Assembly: GCA_016931695.1 (NCBI GenBank)
Contig: JAFGEI010000044.1
Span: 1-34,496, forward strand
DNA length: 34,496 bases
Source of the DNA: Anaerolineae bacterium
GTDB lineage: Bacteria > Chloroflexota > Anaerolineae > B4-G1 > DUEL01
Direction of reading: 5' to 3'
Shown piece by piece: positions 1 to 11,105 of this stretch. Position numbers and translations under genes: made by a program. The notes below the pieces were generated by a model. It was not told the origin of the DNA, ran no database searches, and saw nothing but the letters and a program-made list of their open reading frames with translations. Positions within the stretch are counted from its first letter, which is position 1, and each line of letters begins with the position of its first letter.

Positions 1-120
1 CATTCTGAGCCTGGGTTTGACAATCCAGGCAGAGCGAATGTCGCTTGCTGAAATTACGGGCAAATGACACTTGGATAAAGTCCAGCTCAGGGATTCGCCA
101 GCAAATATGTTTCGCATAGA

Positions 121-171
121 GTTGCAGGGGCGCGGCCCGCGGCGCAGCTGCGGGGGGTGCGCCCCTGCAAC
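121..171. repeat. Hairpin with 13-bp perfect arms downstream of valS
   Basis: GTTGCAGGGGCGC (121-133) is matched perfectly by its reverse complement at 159-171, around a GC-rich interior that can fold further. It lies 55 bp past the valS stop. It could help end the valS transcript, but there is no T-run on the minus strand, so an intrinsic terminator is not convincing. Just to the right, CTACGG followed by CTTGGGAGTGCAC (about 178-205) resembles the right end of the palindromic repeat at 6795-6893. The hairpin may therefore belong to a dispersed repeat. Nothing gene-like is seen in 1-225. Confidence 0.6.
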
Positions 172-225
172 ACATTGCTACGGAATCCTATCTTGGGAGT
201 GCACATGTTGCCTGGAGCAGGCGAG

Positions 226-2949
226 CTAGGCCAGCTTGGCCAGCTGTTCCTCCAGCTGCTGCCGGGTCGCCTGTAGATCGTCCAGCTTGTCCCGCTCGCG
301 CTGGACGACGTGGGGCGGGGCTTTGTGAGCAAACTCGCCCGCCAGGAGCTCCTCGCTGCGGGCGATGCGCGCCGCCACGTCCGCCAGTTCCTGGGACAAG
401 CGCGCGCACTCCGCCGCCAGGTCGACTAGGTCGGCCAACGGCAGGTAGCCCACCACGTCGCCCACCACCGCAGTCGCCGCCTGGCTGGGAGGCGGGAGGG
501 CAGCCTCGATGACCAGGCGGCCCGGATCGAGCTTGGCCAACGCACAGAGGATCGGTTTTTGCGCGCTGAGCATCGCGAGCGCGCCGCCAGCGACGACGCG
601 AGCGGGAATCCGCTTGCCCGGCGTCACGTTATACTCCGCCCGTAAATTGCGAATCGCGCGGATCAAGGCAATCACCTGCTCCATCTCTGCTTCTGCCGCA
701 TCGTCCAACAGGGCCGGGTCCGGCTCGGGCCAGCGCTGCATCATCAGCGTCTCCCCCTGGCGCATCGCGGCGGGGAGCGCCTGCCACAGCGCCTCGGTGA
801 CAAAGGGCATAAAGGGATGCAACAGGCGCAGGGAGGTCTCGAGCACGTGCAGCAGCACCGCCCGCGGGGCTGCCTTGTCCGCCGCATCGTCGTACAGGCG
901 CACCTTGGCCGCCTCGATGTACCAGTCGCAGTACTCGCTCCAGAGGAAATCATTGATCTGCCGCCCCGCCTCTCCGTACTGGTAGCTCTCGAAAAGGCGG
1001 CACACGTCCTGGACCAGGCGGTTGAGCTTGGACAGGATCCACCGGTCGGCCAGTTCCAAGTCCAAAACCTGTAGTTCTAGGGCTGGGGCTTGGTCGGGGA
1101 TGTTCGAGAGGACAAAGCGGGTGGCCTGCCAGATCTTGTTGCCAAAGTTCCGCGCCCCCTCCAGCCGCCGGGGGTCCAGATTCATGTCCAGCCCGGGGGT
1201 GGAACTGGTCAGCAGGGTATAGCGGAGCGCGTCGCAGCCGTAGGTCTCGATCACGTGCAGAGGATCGAACTCGTCAATGTTCTCCATCGACTTGCTCACC
1301 TTTTTACCCTCGCGGGTACGCACCATGCCGTGCAGATAGACGGTCTCGTAAGGCACATGGCCCGTCATCTCGAGTCCCAGCATCATCTCCCGCGCCACCC
1401 AGAAAAAGAGGATGTCATAGCCGGTTTCGCGCATATCGGTGGGATAGTAGCGGCGAAAATCGGCGGCATCGGTATCGGGCCAGCCGAGAGTGGAAAAGGG
1501 CCACAGGCCGGAAGAGAACCAGGTGTCGAGCACGTCTTCGTCCTGGCGCAGATTGCTGCTGCCGCAGTGGGCGCAGGCGGCCGGGTCCTCCACCTCGCAG
1601 GTCTGCTCGCCGCAGTCGTCGCAATACCAGACCGGGATGCGGTGCCCCCACCACAGCTGGCGCGAGATGCACCAGGGGCGGATGTCTTCCATCCAGTGGA
1701 AAAAGCGGCGCTCCTCCCGTTCGGGGATGATGACCGTATCGCCCCGGCGCACCGCGTCGACCGCGGCCTGAGCCAGCGGCGCCACGTCGACGAACCACTG
1801 CGTCGAGATGCGCGGCTCGATGTCGGTATCGCAGCGCTGGCAGGTACCCACGGCGTGGAAATAGGGCGCGATCCTGACCAGCAGTCCCTCGCGCTCGAAA
1901 TCGGCGACGATCCGCTCGCGGCATTCAAAGCGATCCAGGCCAGCGTAGGGGCCGGCGGCCTCGTTCATCTCAGCCGTGTCGGTCATCACGTCCACCGCCT
2001 CCAGGCCGTGGCGGATGCCGATCTCGTTGTCGGTGGGATCGTGGGCCGGCGTCACCTTGACCGCCCCGGTGCCAAACTCGGGCTGCACCGCGTCGTCGGC
2101 GATGATCGGGATGCGGCGGCCAATGGCCGGCAGGACAGCGTCCTGGCCGACCAGGTGCTGCCACCGCTCGTCGCTGGGATGTACGGCAACGGCGGTGTCG
2201 CCCAAGATCGTCTCCGGGCGGGTGGTCGCCATGTGGATGAACTCGGTCGCCCCGGCGGCCCACTGCCCGCCGCCCCAATCGTCCTGGGGGCCGGCCCACT
2301 CGTCGTTGACGACCGGATAGCGGATCGTCCACAGGTGGTCCGTGCGTTCCTGCGGGACCACCTCCAGGTCAGAGATGGCGCTGGTGCAACGGGGACACCA
2401 GTTGACCAGGTACGTGCCGCGATAGATCAGCCCCTTCTGGTAGAGGTGGACAAAGGCGGTGCGCACGGCATGGGACAGGGCAGGGTCGAGGGTAAAGCGG
2501 TCCCGCTCCCAATCACAAGAAACGCCGAGCCGCTTGTGCTGGTTGGTGATGCGGGCGTGGTAGCGTCCCTTCCACTCCCAGACGTAATCCACAAACTGTT
2601 CGCGGCCCAGTTCGTGCCGCGTGACCCCTTCCTTGCGCAGTTCCCGCTCCACCACGTTCTGAGTTGCAATGCCGGCGTGGTCGGAGCCAGGCAGGAAGAG
2701 GGTCTGGAACCCGCGCATACGGTAATGGCGCGTCATCAGGTCTTCGACGGCGGCGGTCATCGCGTGGCCCAGGTGCAGCGCCCCCGTGACGTTGGGAGGC
2801 GGCATGGTGATGCACCAGCGGGGCCCGTCCGCTGCGGCCTGCCCGAGTTCAACTTGTTTCTCGGGCTTAAAGTAGCCCCGCTCCTCCCACCAGCGGTACA
2901 AGAGCTGTTCGATCTCTTTCGGATTATAGACCTTTGCCAGCTTGTTCAT
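226..2949 (-). CDS. valS: Valyl-tRNA synthetase
   Basis: Class I aminoacyl-tRNA synthetase that charges tRNA-Val with valine in the cytoplasm, with an editing domain against threonine; 907 aa, a normal bacterial length. The HIGH signature reads HLGH (about residues 59-62) after the family motif PPPNVTGAL, and the KMSKS loop reads KVSKS (about 548-552). The C-terminal 75 residues are a charged coiled coil ending in EEQLAKLA, the usual ValRS tRNA-binding arm. The start at 2949 is chosen because GAGGAGG (2955-2961) sits 5 nt upstream and the protein then begins in the expected MNKLAKVYNP context. An in-frame upstream start at 3129 would translate the T-box and is rejected. The gene is monocistronic as far as visible and sits behind a T-box leader, so uncharged tRNA-Val should raise its expression. 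Confidence 0.97.
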   Translation of the reverse strand: MNKLAKVYNPKEIEQLLYRWWEERGYFKPEKQVELGQAAADGPRWCITMPPPNVTGALHLGHAMTAAVEDLMTRHYRMRGFQTLFLPGSDHAGIATQNVVERELRKEGVTRHELGREQFVDYVWEWKGRYHARITNQHKRLGVSCDWERDRFTLDPALSHAVRTAFVHLYQKGLIYRGTYLVNWCPRCTSAISDLEVVPQERTDHLWTIRYPVVNDEWAGPQDDWGGGQWAAGATEFIHMATTRPETILGDTAVAVHPSDERWQHLVGQDAVLPAIGRRIPIIADDAVQPEFGTGAVKVTPAHDPTDNEIGIRHGLEAVDVMTDTAEMNEAAGPYAGLDRFECRERIVADFEREGLLVRIAPYFHAVGTCQRCDTDIEPRISTQWFVDVAPLAQAAVDAVRRGDTVIIPEREERRFFHWMEDIRPWCISRQLWWGHRIPVWYCDDCGEQTCEVEDPAACAHCGSSNLRQDEDVLDTWFSSGLWPFSTLGWPDTDAADFRRYYPTDMRETGYDILFFWVAREMMLGLEMTGHVPYETVYLHGMVRTREGKKVSKSMENIDEFDPLHVIETYGCDALRYTLLTSSTPGLDMNLDPRRLEGARNFGNKIWQATRFVLSNIPDQAPALELQVLDLELADRWILSKLNRLVQDVCRLFESYQYGEAGRQINDFLWSEYCDWYIEAAKVRLYDDAADKAAPRAVLLHVLETSLRLLHPFMPFVTEALWQALPAAMRQGETLMMQRWPEPDPALLDDAAEAEMEQVIALIRAIRNLRAEYNVTPGKRIPARVVAGGALAMLSAQKPILCALAKLDPGRLVIEAALPPPSQAATAVVGDVVGYLPLADLVDLAAECARLSQELADVAARIARSEELLAGEFAHKAPPHVVQRERDKLDDLQATRQQLEEQLAKLA

Positions 2950-3049
2950 CACGTCCTCCTCGTAACTGCTCGGCCAGTCGCCCCTACCAAGCCCAGAAAA
3001 GGGTTTTCCCTCTCCTCCAGCGCAGGAGAGCTTCTGGGCGACAGCCTGA

Positions 3050-3085
3050 AATATAAAGCCCCCTCCATCCAGGGACGGAGGGGGC
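3050..3085 (-). terminator. T-box attenuator terminator
   Basis: A 9-bp perfect stem (GCCCCCTCC at 3058-3066 against GGAGGGGGC at 3077-3085, plus-strand letters) with a 10-nt loop is followed on the minus strand by TTTATATTT. The 5' half overlaps sequence next to the T-box core, so it competes with the antiterminator. It lies about 100 nt before the valS start codon. Confidence 0.88.
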
Positions 3086-3345
3086 TCCGCGGTACCACCC
3101 TGATTCGCCGGCACAGCCGGCGCACTCAACTGCCCTCGCTCGACAAACGACCAAGAGCGTCCGCTGTAACGGGCGAACCCGTAGGAGCCTGTCCAACGCT
3201 GGTTCAGCTCCTCAACTCCCAGGCGACCTTCAACCGGTGGTACTGCAGGGGGCTTGCAGCCAGCGACCCCCTTCTCTGCCAGGCCTGTCGGGGCCTGTTC
3301 GCCAGGACCCAGCCGGTTTACTCCTCCTGTTCATCGTCTTTGGTG
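3050..3345 (-). promoter_or_regulatory. T-box riboswitch leader of valS
   Basis: On the minus strand the canonical T-box CAGGGTGGTACCGCGG lies at 3102-3087, immediately before a strong hairpin terminator. Stem I features precede it: GAGGAGTAAAC with the AGTA bulge (about 3322-3319), an AGAGA element in the distal part (3277-3273), and a specifier region reading GAAG-GTC-GCC. GTC at 3227-3225 is a valine codon in the usual specifier position. A CCCGTTACAGC element follows, resembling the conserved region after stem I. These leaders bind uncharged cognate tRNA; pairing of the tRNA 3' end with the T-box bulge stabilises the antiterminator and allows read-through. The specifier assignment comes from alignment by eye; the T-box itself is unmistakable. 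Confidence 0.93.
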
Positions 3346-3366
3346 GAGTCGTCAAATTGTTGCCAG

Positions 3367-3395
3367 ATTGTACCATTTCCCCATCCAGTTGTCAA
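3367..3395 (-). promoter_or_regulatory. Sigma-70-type promoter of valS
   Basis: Minus strand: TTGACA (3395-3390), a 17-bp spacer, then TACAAT (3372-3367). Transcription should start near 3360, giving a leader of about 410 nt that contains the whole T-box. Spacing is optimal and only one base departs from consensus. Confidence 0.85.
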
Positions 3396-3423
3396 GTATG
3401 GGACGATGGAAAGAAACCCGCGA

Positions 3424-3453
3424 CTGGCTGAGCGGTTACAAATGTGCTAGAAT
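3424..3453 (+). promoter_or_regulatory. Weak candidate promoter of glnS
   Basis: TAGAAT at 3448-3453 is a good -10 candidate 30 bp before the glnS start, but the -35 region (CTGGCT) is poor. GCGACTGGCTGAGC just upstream recurs before mscL (6901-6914). A strong Shine-Dalgarno AGGAGGT (3472-3478) follows. Confidence 0.35.
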
Positions 3454-3483
3454 AGCCCAACGGCAACAGCCAGGAGGTGTAGA

Positions 3484-5184
<1,701 letters not shown>

Positions 5185-5185
5185 G

Positions 5186-6694
<1,509 letters not shown>

Positions 6695-6794
6695 CAGCGA
6701 AGGCATCCTGAGCCCCTCGACCGGGCGCAGGATGTACAATGGCAAAGGACGCACATTTATACGGGAAGGGTACTATTCAGGATAGTCGCCTGGA

Positions 6795-6893
6795 TGCTCT
6801 CCCAAGTACGGAAAGAGGGGGTTTGGGGGTGTCGCGGGCGGCTTCGCCGCTCGCGACACCCCCAACTCTCCCCTCTACGGCCTTGGGAGAGCA
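6795..6893. repeat. Palindromic dispersed repeat, copy with perfect terminal arms
   Basis: The ends TGCTCTCCCAAG (6795-6806) and CTTGGGAGAGCA (6882-6893) are perfect inverted repeats. Inside, GGGGGTGTCGCG (6825-6836) pairs with CGCGACACCCCC (6852-6863) around GGCGGC-TTC-GCCGC, all centred on 6844. The same termini and core recur at 16718-16810. This looks like a non-coding, MITE- or REP-like element that would form a strong hairpin in RNA or DNA. The rest of the 248-bp gltX-mscL gap (6695-6942) shows no convincing promoter; TACAAT at 6735-6740 lacks a good -35. Confidence 0.85.
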
Positions 6894-6942
6894 CTTGGGA
6901 GCGACTGGCTGAGCAGCAGTTACCAGGAAGGATAGAAGAGGG

Positions 6943-7398
6943 ATGTTCAAAGATTTCAAAGAATTCATACTGCGCGGCAGCGTCGTCGACATGGCGGTCG
7001 GCGTGATCATTGGGGCGGCCTTTGGCGCGATCGTCACCTCGCTGGTGAATGACGTGCTGATGCCGCCCATCGGGTTGCTGCTGGGAAGAGTCGATTTCGC
7101 CAACCTGTTCGTGTTGCTCAAAGCAGGAGATCCGCTCGGCCCCTACAGGTCGCTGACAGAAGCGCAGGCAGCCGGGGCCGTGACGATTAACTATGGCCTG
7201 TTCGTCAACACGGCGATCAGTTTCCTGCTGGTGGGGATCGCGCTGTTCCTGGTCATCCGCGGCGTGAACCGGATGAGGAAGGAAGAAGCACCAGAAGCAC
7301 CCAGCACCAAACAATGTCCCTACTGCCTGTCAGAGATCGCCATCGGGGCGACACGGTGTGCGCATTGTACGTCAGAGCTGGCACCCGAGCCGGGCTAG
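6943..7398 (+). CDS. mscL: Large-conductance mechanosensitive channel with C-terminal zinc ribbon
   Basis: Homopentameric membrane channel that opens under membrane tension and releases solutes on hypo-osmotic shock. The N-terminus FKDFKEFILRGSVVDMAVGV is the classic MscL signature, with TM1 at about residues 14-40, a periplasmic-side loop, and TM2 at about 78-101. After the usual RKEE cytoplasmic linker the protein adds a zinc-ribbon-like module, CPYC...CAHC (about 123-142), instead of the plain helical bundle of E. coli MscL. Total length is 151 aa. The ATG has a purine-rich GAAGAGGG directly upstream. The YYY gene begins 19 bp after the stop, so the two may be cotranscribed. Confidence 0.95.
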   Translation: MFKDFKEFILRGSVVDMAVGVIIGAAFGAIVTSLVNDVLMPPIGLLLGRVDFANLFVLLKAGDPLGPYRSLTEAQAAGAVTINYGLFVNTAISFLLVGIALFLVIRGVNRMRKEEAPEAPSTKQCPYCLSEIAIGATRCAHCTSELAPEPG

Positions 7399-7417
7399 AG
7401 CAGCAAAAAAACTGCCG

Positions 7418-9898
7418 ATGGAAATCGCTCTCGCCATTCGCTGGTACCTGGTTCTCCAACTGTTCGGATTGGCCGCGCTACCGCTGACGCTGCGCCTGTT
7501 CCGCCACCTGCCGGGCCGGGGGTATGCCTTCGCCCGCCCGCTGGGGCTCCTGGTCGGCGGATGGCTCTTTTGGCTGCTGTTGATCCTGGGCTGGCTGCCC
7601 AACTCGGCGGGGGCGGTGCTCGCCGCCCTCGTCCTTCTTGCTGTCCTGGGCGCAGTGCTGTGGATATCCCCGCCCCTGCGAGCAGCCGACGGCGAATCGG
7701 GCAGCAAGCAGTTCGCCATACCCTGGCGACACATCCTCGCCGTCGAAATCCTCCTCGCCGTCGCTTTTGCCGCCTGGTGCGGAGTGCGGGCCCACATGCC
7801 GCGCATCGAGACCGCCGGCGGGGAAAAATGGATGGAAATCGCTTTTCTCAACGCCATCCTGCGCGCACCGCGCTTTCCTCCCCACGACCCCTGGCTCTCT
7901 GGCTTTGCCATCTCCTACTATTACTTTGGCTACCTGATGACCGCGATGCTGGCCAAGCTGTCCGCCGTTCCCGCCACCGTCGGCTTTAACCTGGGCATCG
8001 CCAGCCTCTTTGCCCTCACCTGCAGCGGCGCCTACGGCCTGGTCTATGCCCTGCTGGCAGCCAAAGACAGGCACAAGGCGCTGTGGGGCGGGCTCTTGGG
8101 CCCGCTCACGATTGCCCTGACCGGCAACCTGGAGGGACTGCTGGAAGTTTTGCACGCGCGCGGGCTCTTTTCCGCCGCTTTCTGGCAGTGGCTCGACATT
8201 CGCTCCATCAACGGGCCCCCACCCTCTCTGGCCCAGGGCTCGTGGATGCCCAGTCGCTTCATCTGGTGGTGGCAGGCCTCGCGGGTGCTGCACGATTATT
8301 GGCCCTGGCACACCGCCGCCAGCCCGGCCGAGATCGAAATCATCGACGAATTCCCCGCCTTTTCCTTCCTGCTGGGCGACATGCACCCCCACCTCTTGTC
8401 CCTACCCTTCGTCCTTCTCGCCCTCGCCCTCGCCCTTGCGCTGCTGAAAAAACCGGAGGCCTGGAGGCCGGAACGATGGAATTTCTCTCTCCCCCTCTCC
8501 CCCTGGGAATTGTTCTTCTACGCCCTCTGCCTGGGCGGACTGGCTTTCCTCGACGTCAGTTCGGACCTGGTCGTCTACCTATTCGTCGTGATGGGGGCCG
8601 CCTTTATCGCCACGCGCAGCGTCCAACCCCAACTCACCTGGCGCACACTGGTTCCCCTGCTCGTCACCGCCCTCGTCCTGGCCGTGGGTGGGGTCTTGCT
8701 CTATCTCCCCTTCTGGCTGGGCTACCAATCGCAGGTATCGGGGCTTGCGGCCAACCTGTTCAACGGCACGCGCCTGCCCCAGTTCCTGGTCATGTTCGCT
8801 CCGATCCTGTTCCCCGCGGTGGTGATTGCGGTACGCGAGGCCTGCCAGCGGCGGGTAAACTGGTTCGACATTGCGACGTGGGCGCTCGGCCTGTTACTGG
8901 CGCTGCTGATCTTTCTCATCATCGCCGGCTTTGCCAGCCCCCAGGGGCGGCAGTACATCGACGCCTGGCGCAACGGCGAGCCCATCCCCGGCCTGGCCCA
9001 CGTACCCAACGCCGCCGAGATGATCGTCGCCCGGCTGCGCCAGCGGCTGCTGGCGCCCTGGACGCCGCTGGCGCTGGCGGCGCTCCTGGCGACGTCCATC
9101 CTCTCGATACTCAAGCCGTGGCCCACGGCCGCCCAGTCCAAAACCCGCCGCCCTGAAGCCGACTTTGTCCTGCTGCTGATCGTCACCGGCGCTCTCCTCA
9201 CCCTGACCGTCGAATTTGTCTATGTGCGCGACAACTTTGGCACCCGCATGAACACTGTCTTTAAATTCTACTTCCAGGCCTGGGTGCTGTGGGGAATCGC
9301 CGCCGCCTACGGGTTGAACCGCATGTTGGCGATCCGCCGCCCCTGGGCCGTCGCAGCCAGTGGGATTGCCCTGCTGCTGGTTATCGCCGGCCTGGTCTAC
9401 CCAGCGCTGGCGATCCCCACCCGGGCGCGGGAATACGGCGCCTCGCCCACGCTGGACGGCGCAGCCTACCTCTACCAACACCATGCAGACGACATGGCCG
9501 CCATCGAGTGGCTGAACGAAAACGTCGCCGGGATTCCCGTCATCCTGGAAGCGCCGGCCGACCACGGCGGCGCCTACCGCTATGAAGGGCGGGTCTCGGC
9601 CTTTACCGGCCTGCCGACCGTGTTGGGCTGGGCCGGGCACCAGCACCAATGGCGCGGCGATTATGCCGAACCGGCTCGCCGCGAGCCGCACATCGAGGCC
9701 ATCTATGCCAGCAGCGACATCCCGACCACGCTGGCGCTACTGGAGCAGTACGACATCCGCTACGTCTACGTCGGGCCGGTGGAACGCGCCCGCTATCCCA
9801 TCAGCGGGATCGAAAATTTTGCCGCCTTCCTGACCCCGGTTTACAGCGCCGGCGACGTGGTGATCTACCAGTACTTGCCCGATCCGGAGGCGAGGTAA
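7418..9898 (+). CDS. YYY-family (DUF2298, TIGR03662-like) multi-pass membrane protein
   Basis: Strongly hydrophobic protein of 826 aa with many predicted membrane segments. It has the family-naming YYY-x-G motif (ISYYYFGYL, about residues 165-172) and the conserved EFPAFSFLLGDMHPHLLSLPF block (about 313-332), plus a C-terminal soluble part (YIYVGPVERARYP-like context near the end). The family occurs in Chloroflexi and archaea, often beside Agl23-like proteins, as it does here. Its biochemistry is not established; a role as a polyprenyl-linked sugar transferase or in glycan assembly is inferred from neighbours and topology. The ATG at 7418 is preferred over 7358, which would overlap mscL by 41 bp. 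No good Shine-Dalgarno is visible, so coupling to mscL translation is possible. Confidence 0.85.
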   Translation: MEIALAIRWYLVLQLFGLAALPLTLRLFRHLPGRGYAFARPLGLLVGGWLFWLLLILGWLPNSAGAVLAALVLLAVLGAVLWISPPLRAADGESGSKQFAIPWRHILAVEILLAVAFAAWCGVRAHMPRIETAGGEKWMEIAFLNAILRAPRFPPHDPWLSGFAISYYYFGYLMTAMLAKLSAVPATVGFNLGIASLFALTCSGAYGLVYALLAAKDRHKALWGGLLGPLTIALTGNLEGLLEVLHARGLFSAAFWQWLDIRSINGPPPSLAQGSWMPSRFIWWWQASRVLHDYWPWHTAASPAEIEIIDEFPAFSFLLGDMHPHLLSLPFVLLALALALALLKKPEAWRPERWNFSLPLSPWELFFYALCLGGLAFLDVSSDLVVYLFVVMGAAFIATRSVQPQLTWRTLVPLLVTALVLAVGGVLLYLPFWLGYQSQVSGLAANLFNGTRLPQFLVMFAPILFPAVVIAVREACQRRVNWFDIATWALGLLLALLIFLIIAGFASPQGRQYIDAWRNGEPIPGLAHVPNAAEMIVARLRQRLLAPWTPLALAALLATSILSILKPWPTAAQSKTRRPEADFVLLLIVTGALLTLTVEFVYVRDNFGTRMNTVFKFYFQAWVLWGIAAAYGLNRMLAIRRPWAVAASGIALLLVIAGLVYPALAIPTRAREYGASPTLDGAAYLYQHHADDMAAIEWLNENVAGIPVILEAPADHGGAYRYEGRVSAFTGLPTVLGWAGHQHQWRGDYAEPARREPHIEAIYASSDIPTTLALLEQYDIRYVYVGPVERARYPISGIENFAAFLTPVYSAGDVVIYQYLPDPEAR

Positions 9899-9907
9899 AT
9901 CGCATAT

Positions 9908-9937
9908 CTCACAAAACCCTCACCGACCGTGTATAAT
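9908..9937 (+). promoter_or_regulatory. Promoter of the sigma factor gene
   Basis: A perfect TATAAT lies at 9932-9937, only 13 bp before the ATG at 9951. The best -35 is CTCACA (9908-9913) with an 18-bp spacer, a partial match. Transcription from it would start near 9944, leaving a 5' leader of roughly seven nucleotides and no Shine-Dalgarno. The mRNA would be nearly leaderless. Confidence 0.55.
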
Positions 9938-9950
9938 ACCGTAGAGCCAA

Positions 9951-10556
9951 ATGGTTGACGAACGCATCATCCACGACGCCCAGCGGGGAGACCCGGCCGC
10001 GCAGCGAGCACTATACGAAGCACACTATGCCGCCGCGTTCCGCCTGGCCTACCTCTTTCTCCAAAACCCCGGCGACGCCGAAGAGGTCGTCCAGGATGCC
10101 TTTGTCTACCTCTTGCGCAACCTGGACCGCTACGACGGCGAGAAGGGCACCTTCTGGGCTTGGCTGCGGGTGACGCTGGTCAGCCGCTGCCGCAACAAGC
10201 GGCGCCGCCAACAGCCCCCCCTCGTCTCGCTGGAAGGTATGGAAGCCACGGGCCGCTTCCTGGTCGATCCGAACGCCGCCAACGACCCGGCCCGTGCGCT
10301 GGAAAACCGCGGGGCGCGCCGCGCCATCTGGCAGGCCCTCCAACAGGTCAGCGAGGGCGCGCGCGAGGCGATCATCCTCCGCTTCTACGAAGGGCTTGCC
10401 TACGCCGACATCGCCCGCATCCTCGACTGCTCGCCCGAGGCCGCCCGCGCGCGGGTCGCCCACGGCAAGCTGCAACTGCGGCGCCTGCTCGACGAGGGAG
10501 AAGAACGACGCGCCCCCCAGGGCCACCCGGTGGAAACCGCCAGGGCGGCAGGATAA
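9951..10556 (+). CDS. ECF-type RNA polymerase sigma factor
   Basis: 201-aa sigma-70-family regulator of the extracytoplasmic-function type. Region 2 spans about residues 10-75 (ALYEAHYAAAFRLAYLFLQNPGDAEEVVQDAF, with the typical DAEEVVQD helix). Region 4 spans about 125-180, with an HTH in GLAYADIARILDCSPEAARARVAHGK. A short polar tail follows. It directs RNA polymerase to a small regulon and is normally held by an anti-sigma factor. The next gene, 45 bp downstream, encodes a membrane-anchored protein with a zinc-binding anti-sigma motif. The pair sits inside a cluster of membrane glycosylation-type genes, so envelope synthesis or stress is the likely output. Confidence 0.93.
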   Translation: MVDERIIHDAQRGDPAAQRALYEAHYAAAFRLAYLFLQNPGDAEEVVQDAFVYLLRNLDRYDGEKGTFWAWLRVTLVSRCRNKRRRQQPPLVSLEGMEATGRFLVDPNAANDPARALENRGARRAIWQALQQVSEGAREAIILRFYEGLAYADIARILDCSPEAARARVAHGKLQLRRLLDEGEERRAPQGHPVETARAAG

Positions 10557-10601
10557 CCCTACCGTGCCACCGGGCCGATGTTTTTCAGGACAGTCACAGG
10601 T

Positions 10602-11087
10602 ATGGACAAACACCTGACAGAACTCGCCCTCGCCCACATCGCAGATGCCGAGTCCCCGCCGGTGATCGAGCACCTGCGGAGCTGCCGGGAATGCCAGCGC
10701 GCCGTTGGCGAATACCGCTGGCTGCAAGGCGAGATCACGGCCGCCCTCAAGACGGAGGCAAAAGCGATCCCCCTCCCTCGTCCCCGCTGGTGGGACCTGT
10801 GGGAGCGCCTGCACGGCGGCCGAGGCCCCGCAGCAGCAACGCGGCGGCTCTTTGCCGCCGCCGGCATCGCTATGCTCATCTGCTCCCTGCTCGTCGCCTG
10901 GTCGCTGCCCACCCCCGTCAATGCCAGCAGCGCCTTGCCGCCCAAGCCATTATCCATCCCCCTGCCCGCCATCGTCACCGCCGACAATGAGCTGGGACAC
11001 GTCACGGCGACGCCAACTCCGAGCCAATCCGGCAGGCAGAGCCCGTCGACGCTGACTCCAGCCCTGACGCTGTATCCAAAACCATAA
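10602..11087 (+). CDS. Putative zinc-finger anti-sigma factor, single-pass membrane protein
   Basis: 161-aa protein. Near the N-terminus it has H24-x3-C28-x2-C31 (HLRSCREC), the ZAS-type anti-sigma zinc motif. A single membrane span follows at about residues 83-102 (LFAAAGIAMLICSLLVAWSL), then a Pro/Thr/Ser-rich external tail of about 60 residues. This is the usual topology of an anti-sigma factor: cytoplasmic domain binding the sigma, outer tail sensing or serving as a protease target. The ATG at 10602 (MDKHLTELA) is chosen over an in-frame ATG at 10578 because it gives the expected compact domain and has CAGGACAG upstream. The partner is presumably the sigma factor immediately upstream. Sequence outside the motif is not recognised. 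Confidence 0.8.
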   Translation: MDKHLTELALAHIADAESPPVIEHLRSCRECQRAVGEYRWLQGEITAALKTEAKAIPLPRPRWWDLWERLHGGRGPAAATRRLFAAAGIAMLICSLLVAWSLPTPVNASSALPPKPLSIPLPAIVTADNELGHVTATPTPSQSGRQSPSTLTPALTLYPKP

Positions 11088-11105
11088 CAGTTCGCAGAAG
11101 TGAAA

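Noticed and set aside
2950..3129. 60-residue N-terminal extension of ValRS
   Set aside because: It would translate the T-box and terminator; a strong Shine-Dalgarno lies directly before the inner ATG at 2949.
1090..3450. 786-aa open frame on the plus strand antisense to valS
   Set aside because: It mirrors valS and the T-box, has no recognisable domain or ribosome-binding site, and long antisense frames are expected at this GC content. The same applies to 3436-5325 (-), 5774-6754 (-), 13005-14951 (-), 19335-21257 (+), 21525-23726 (+), 26433-28217 (+) and 32478-34202 (+).
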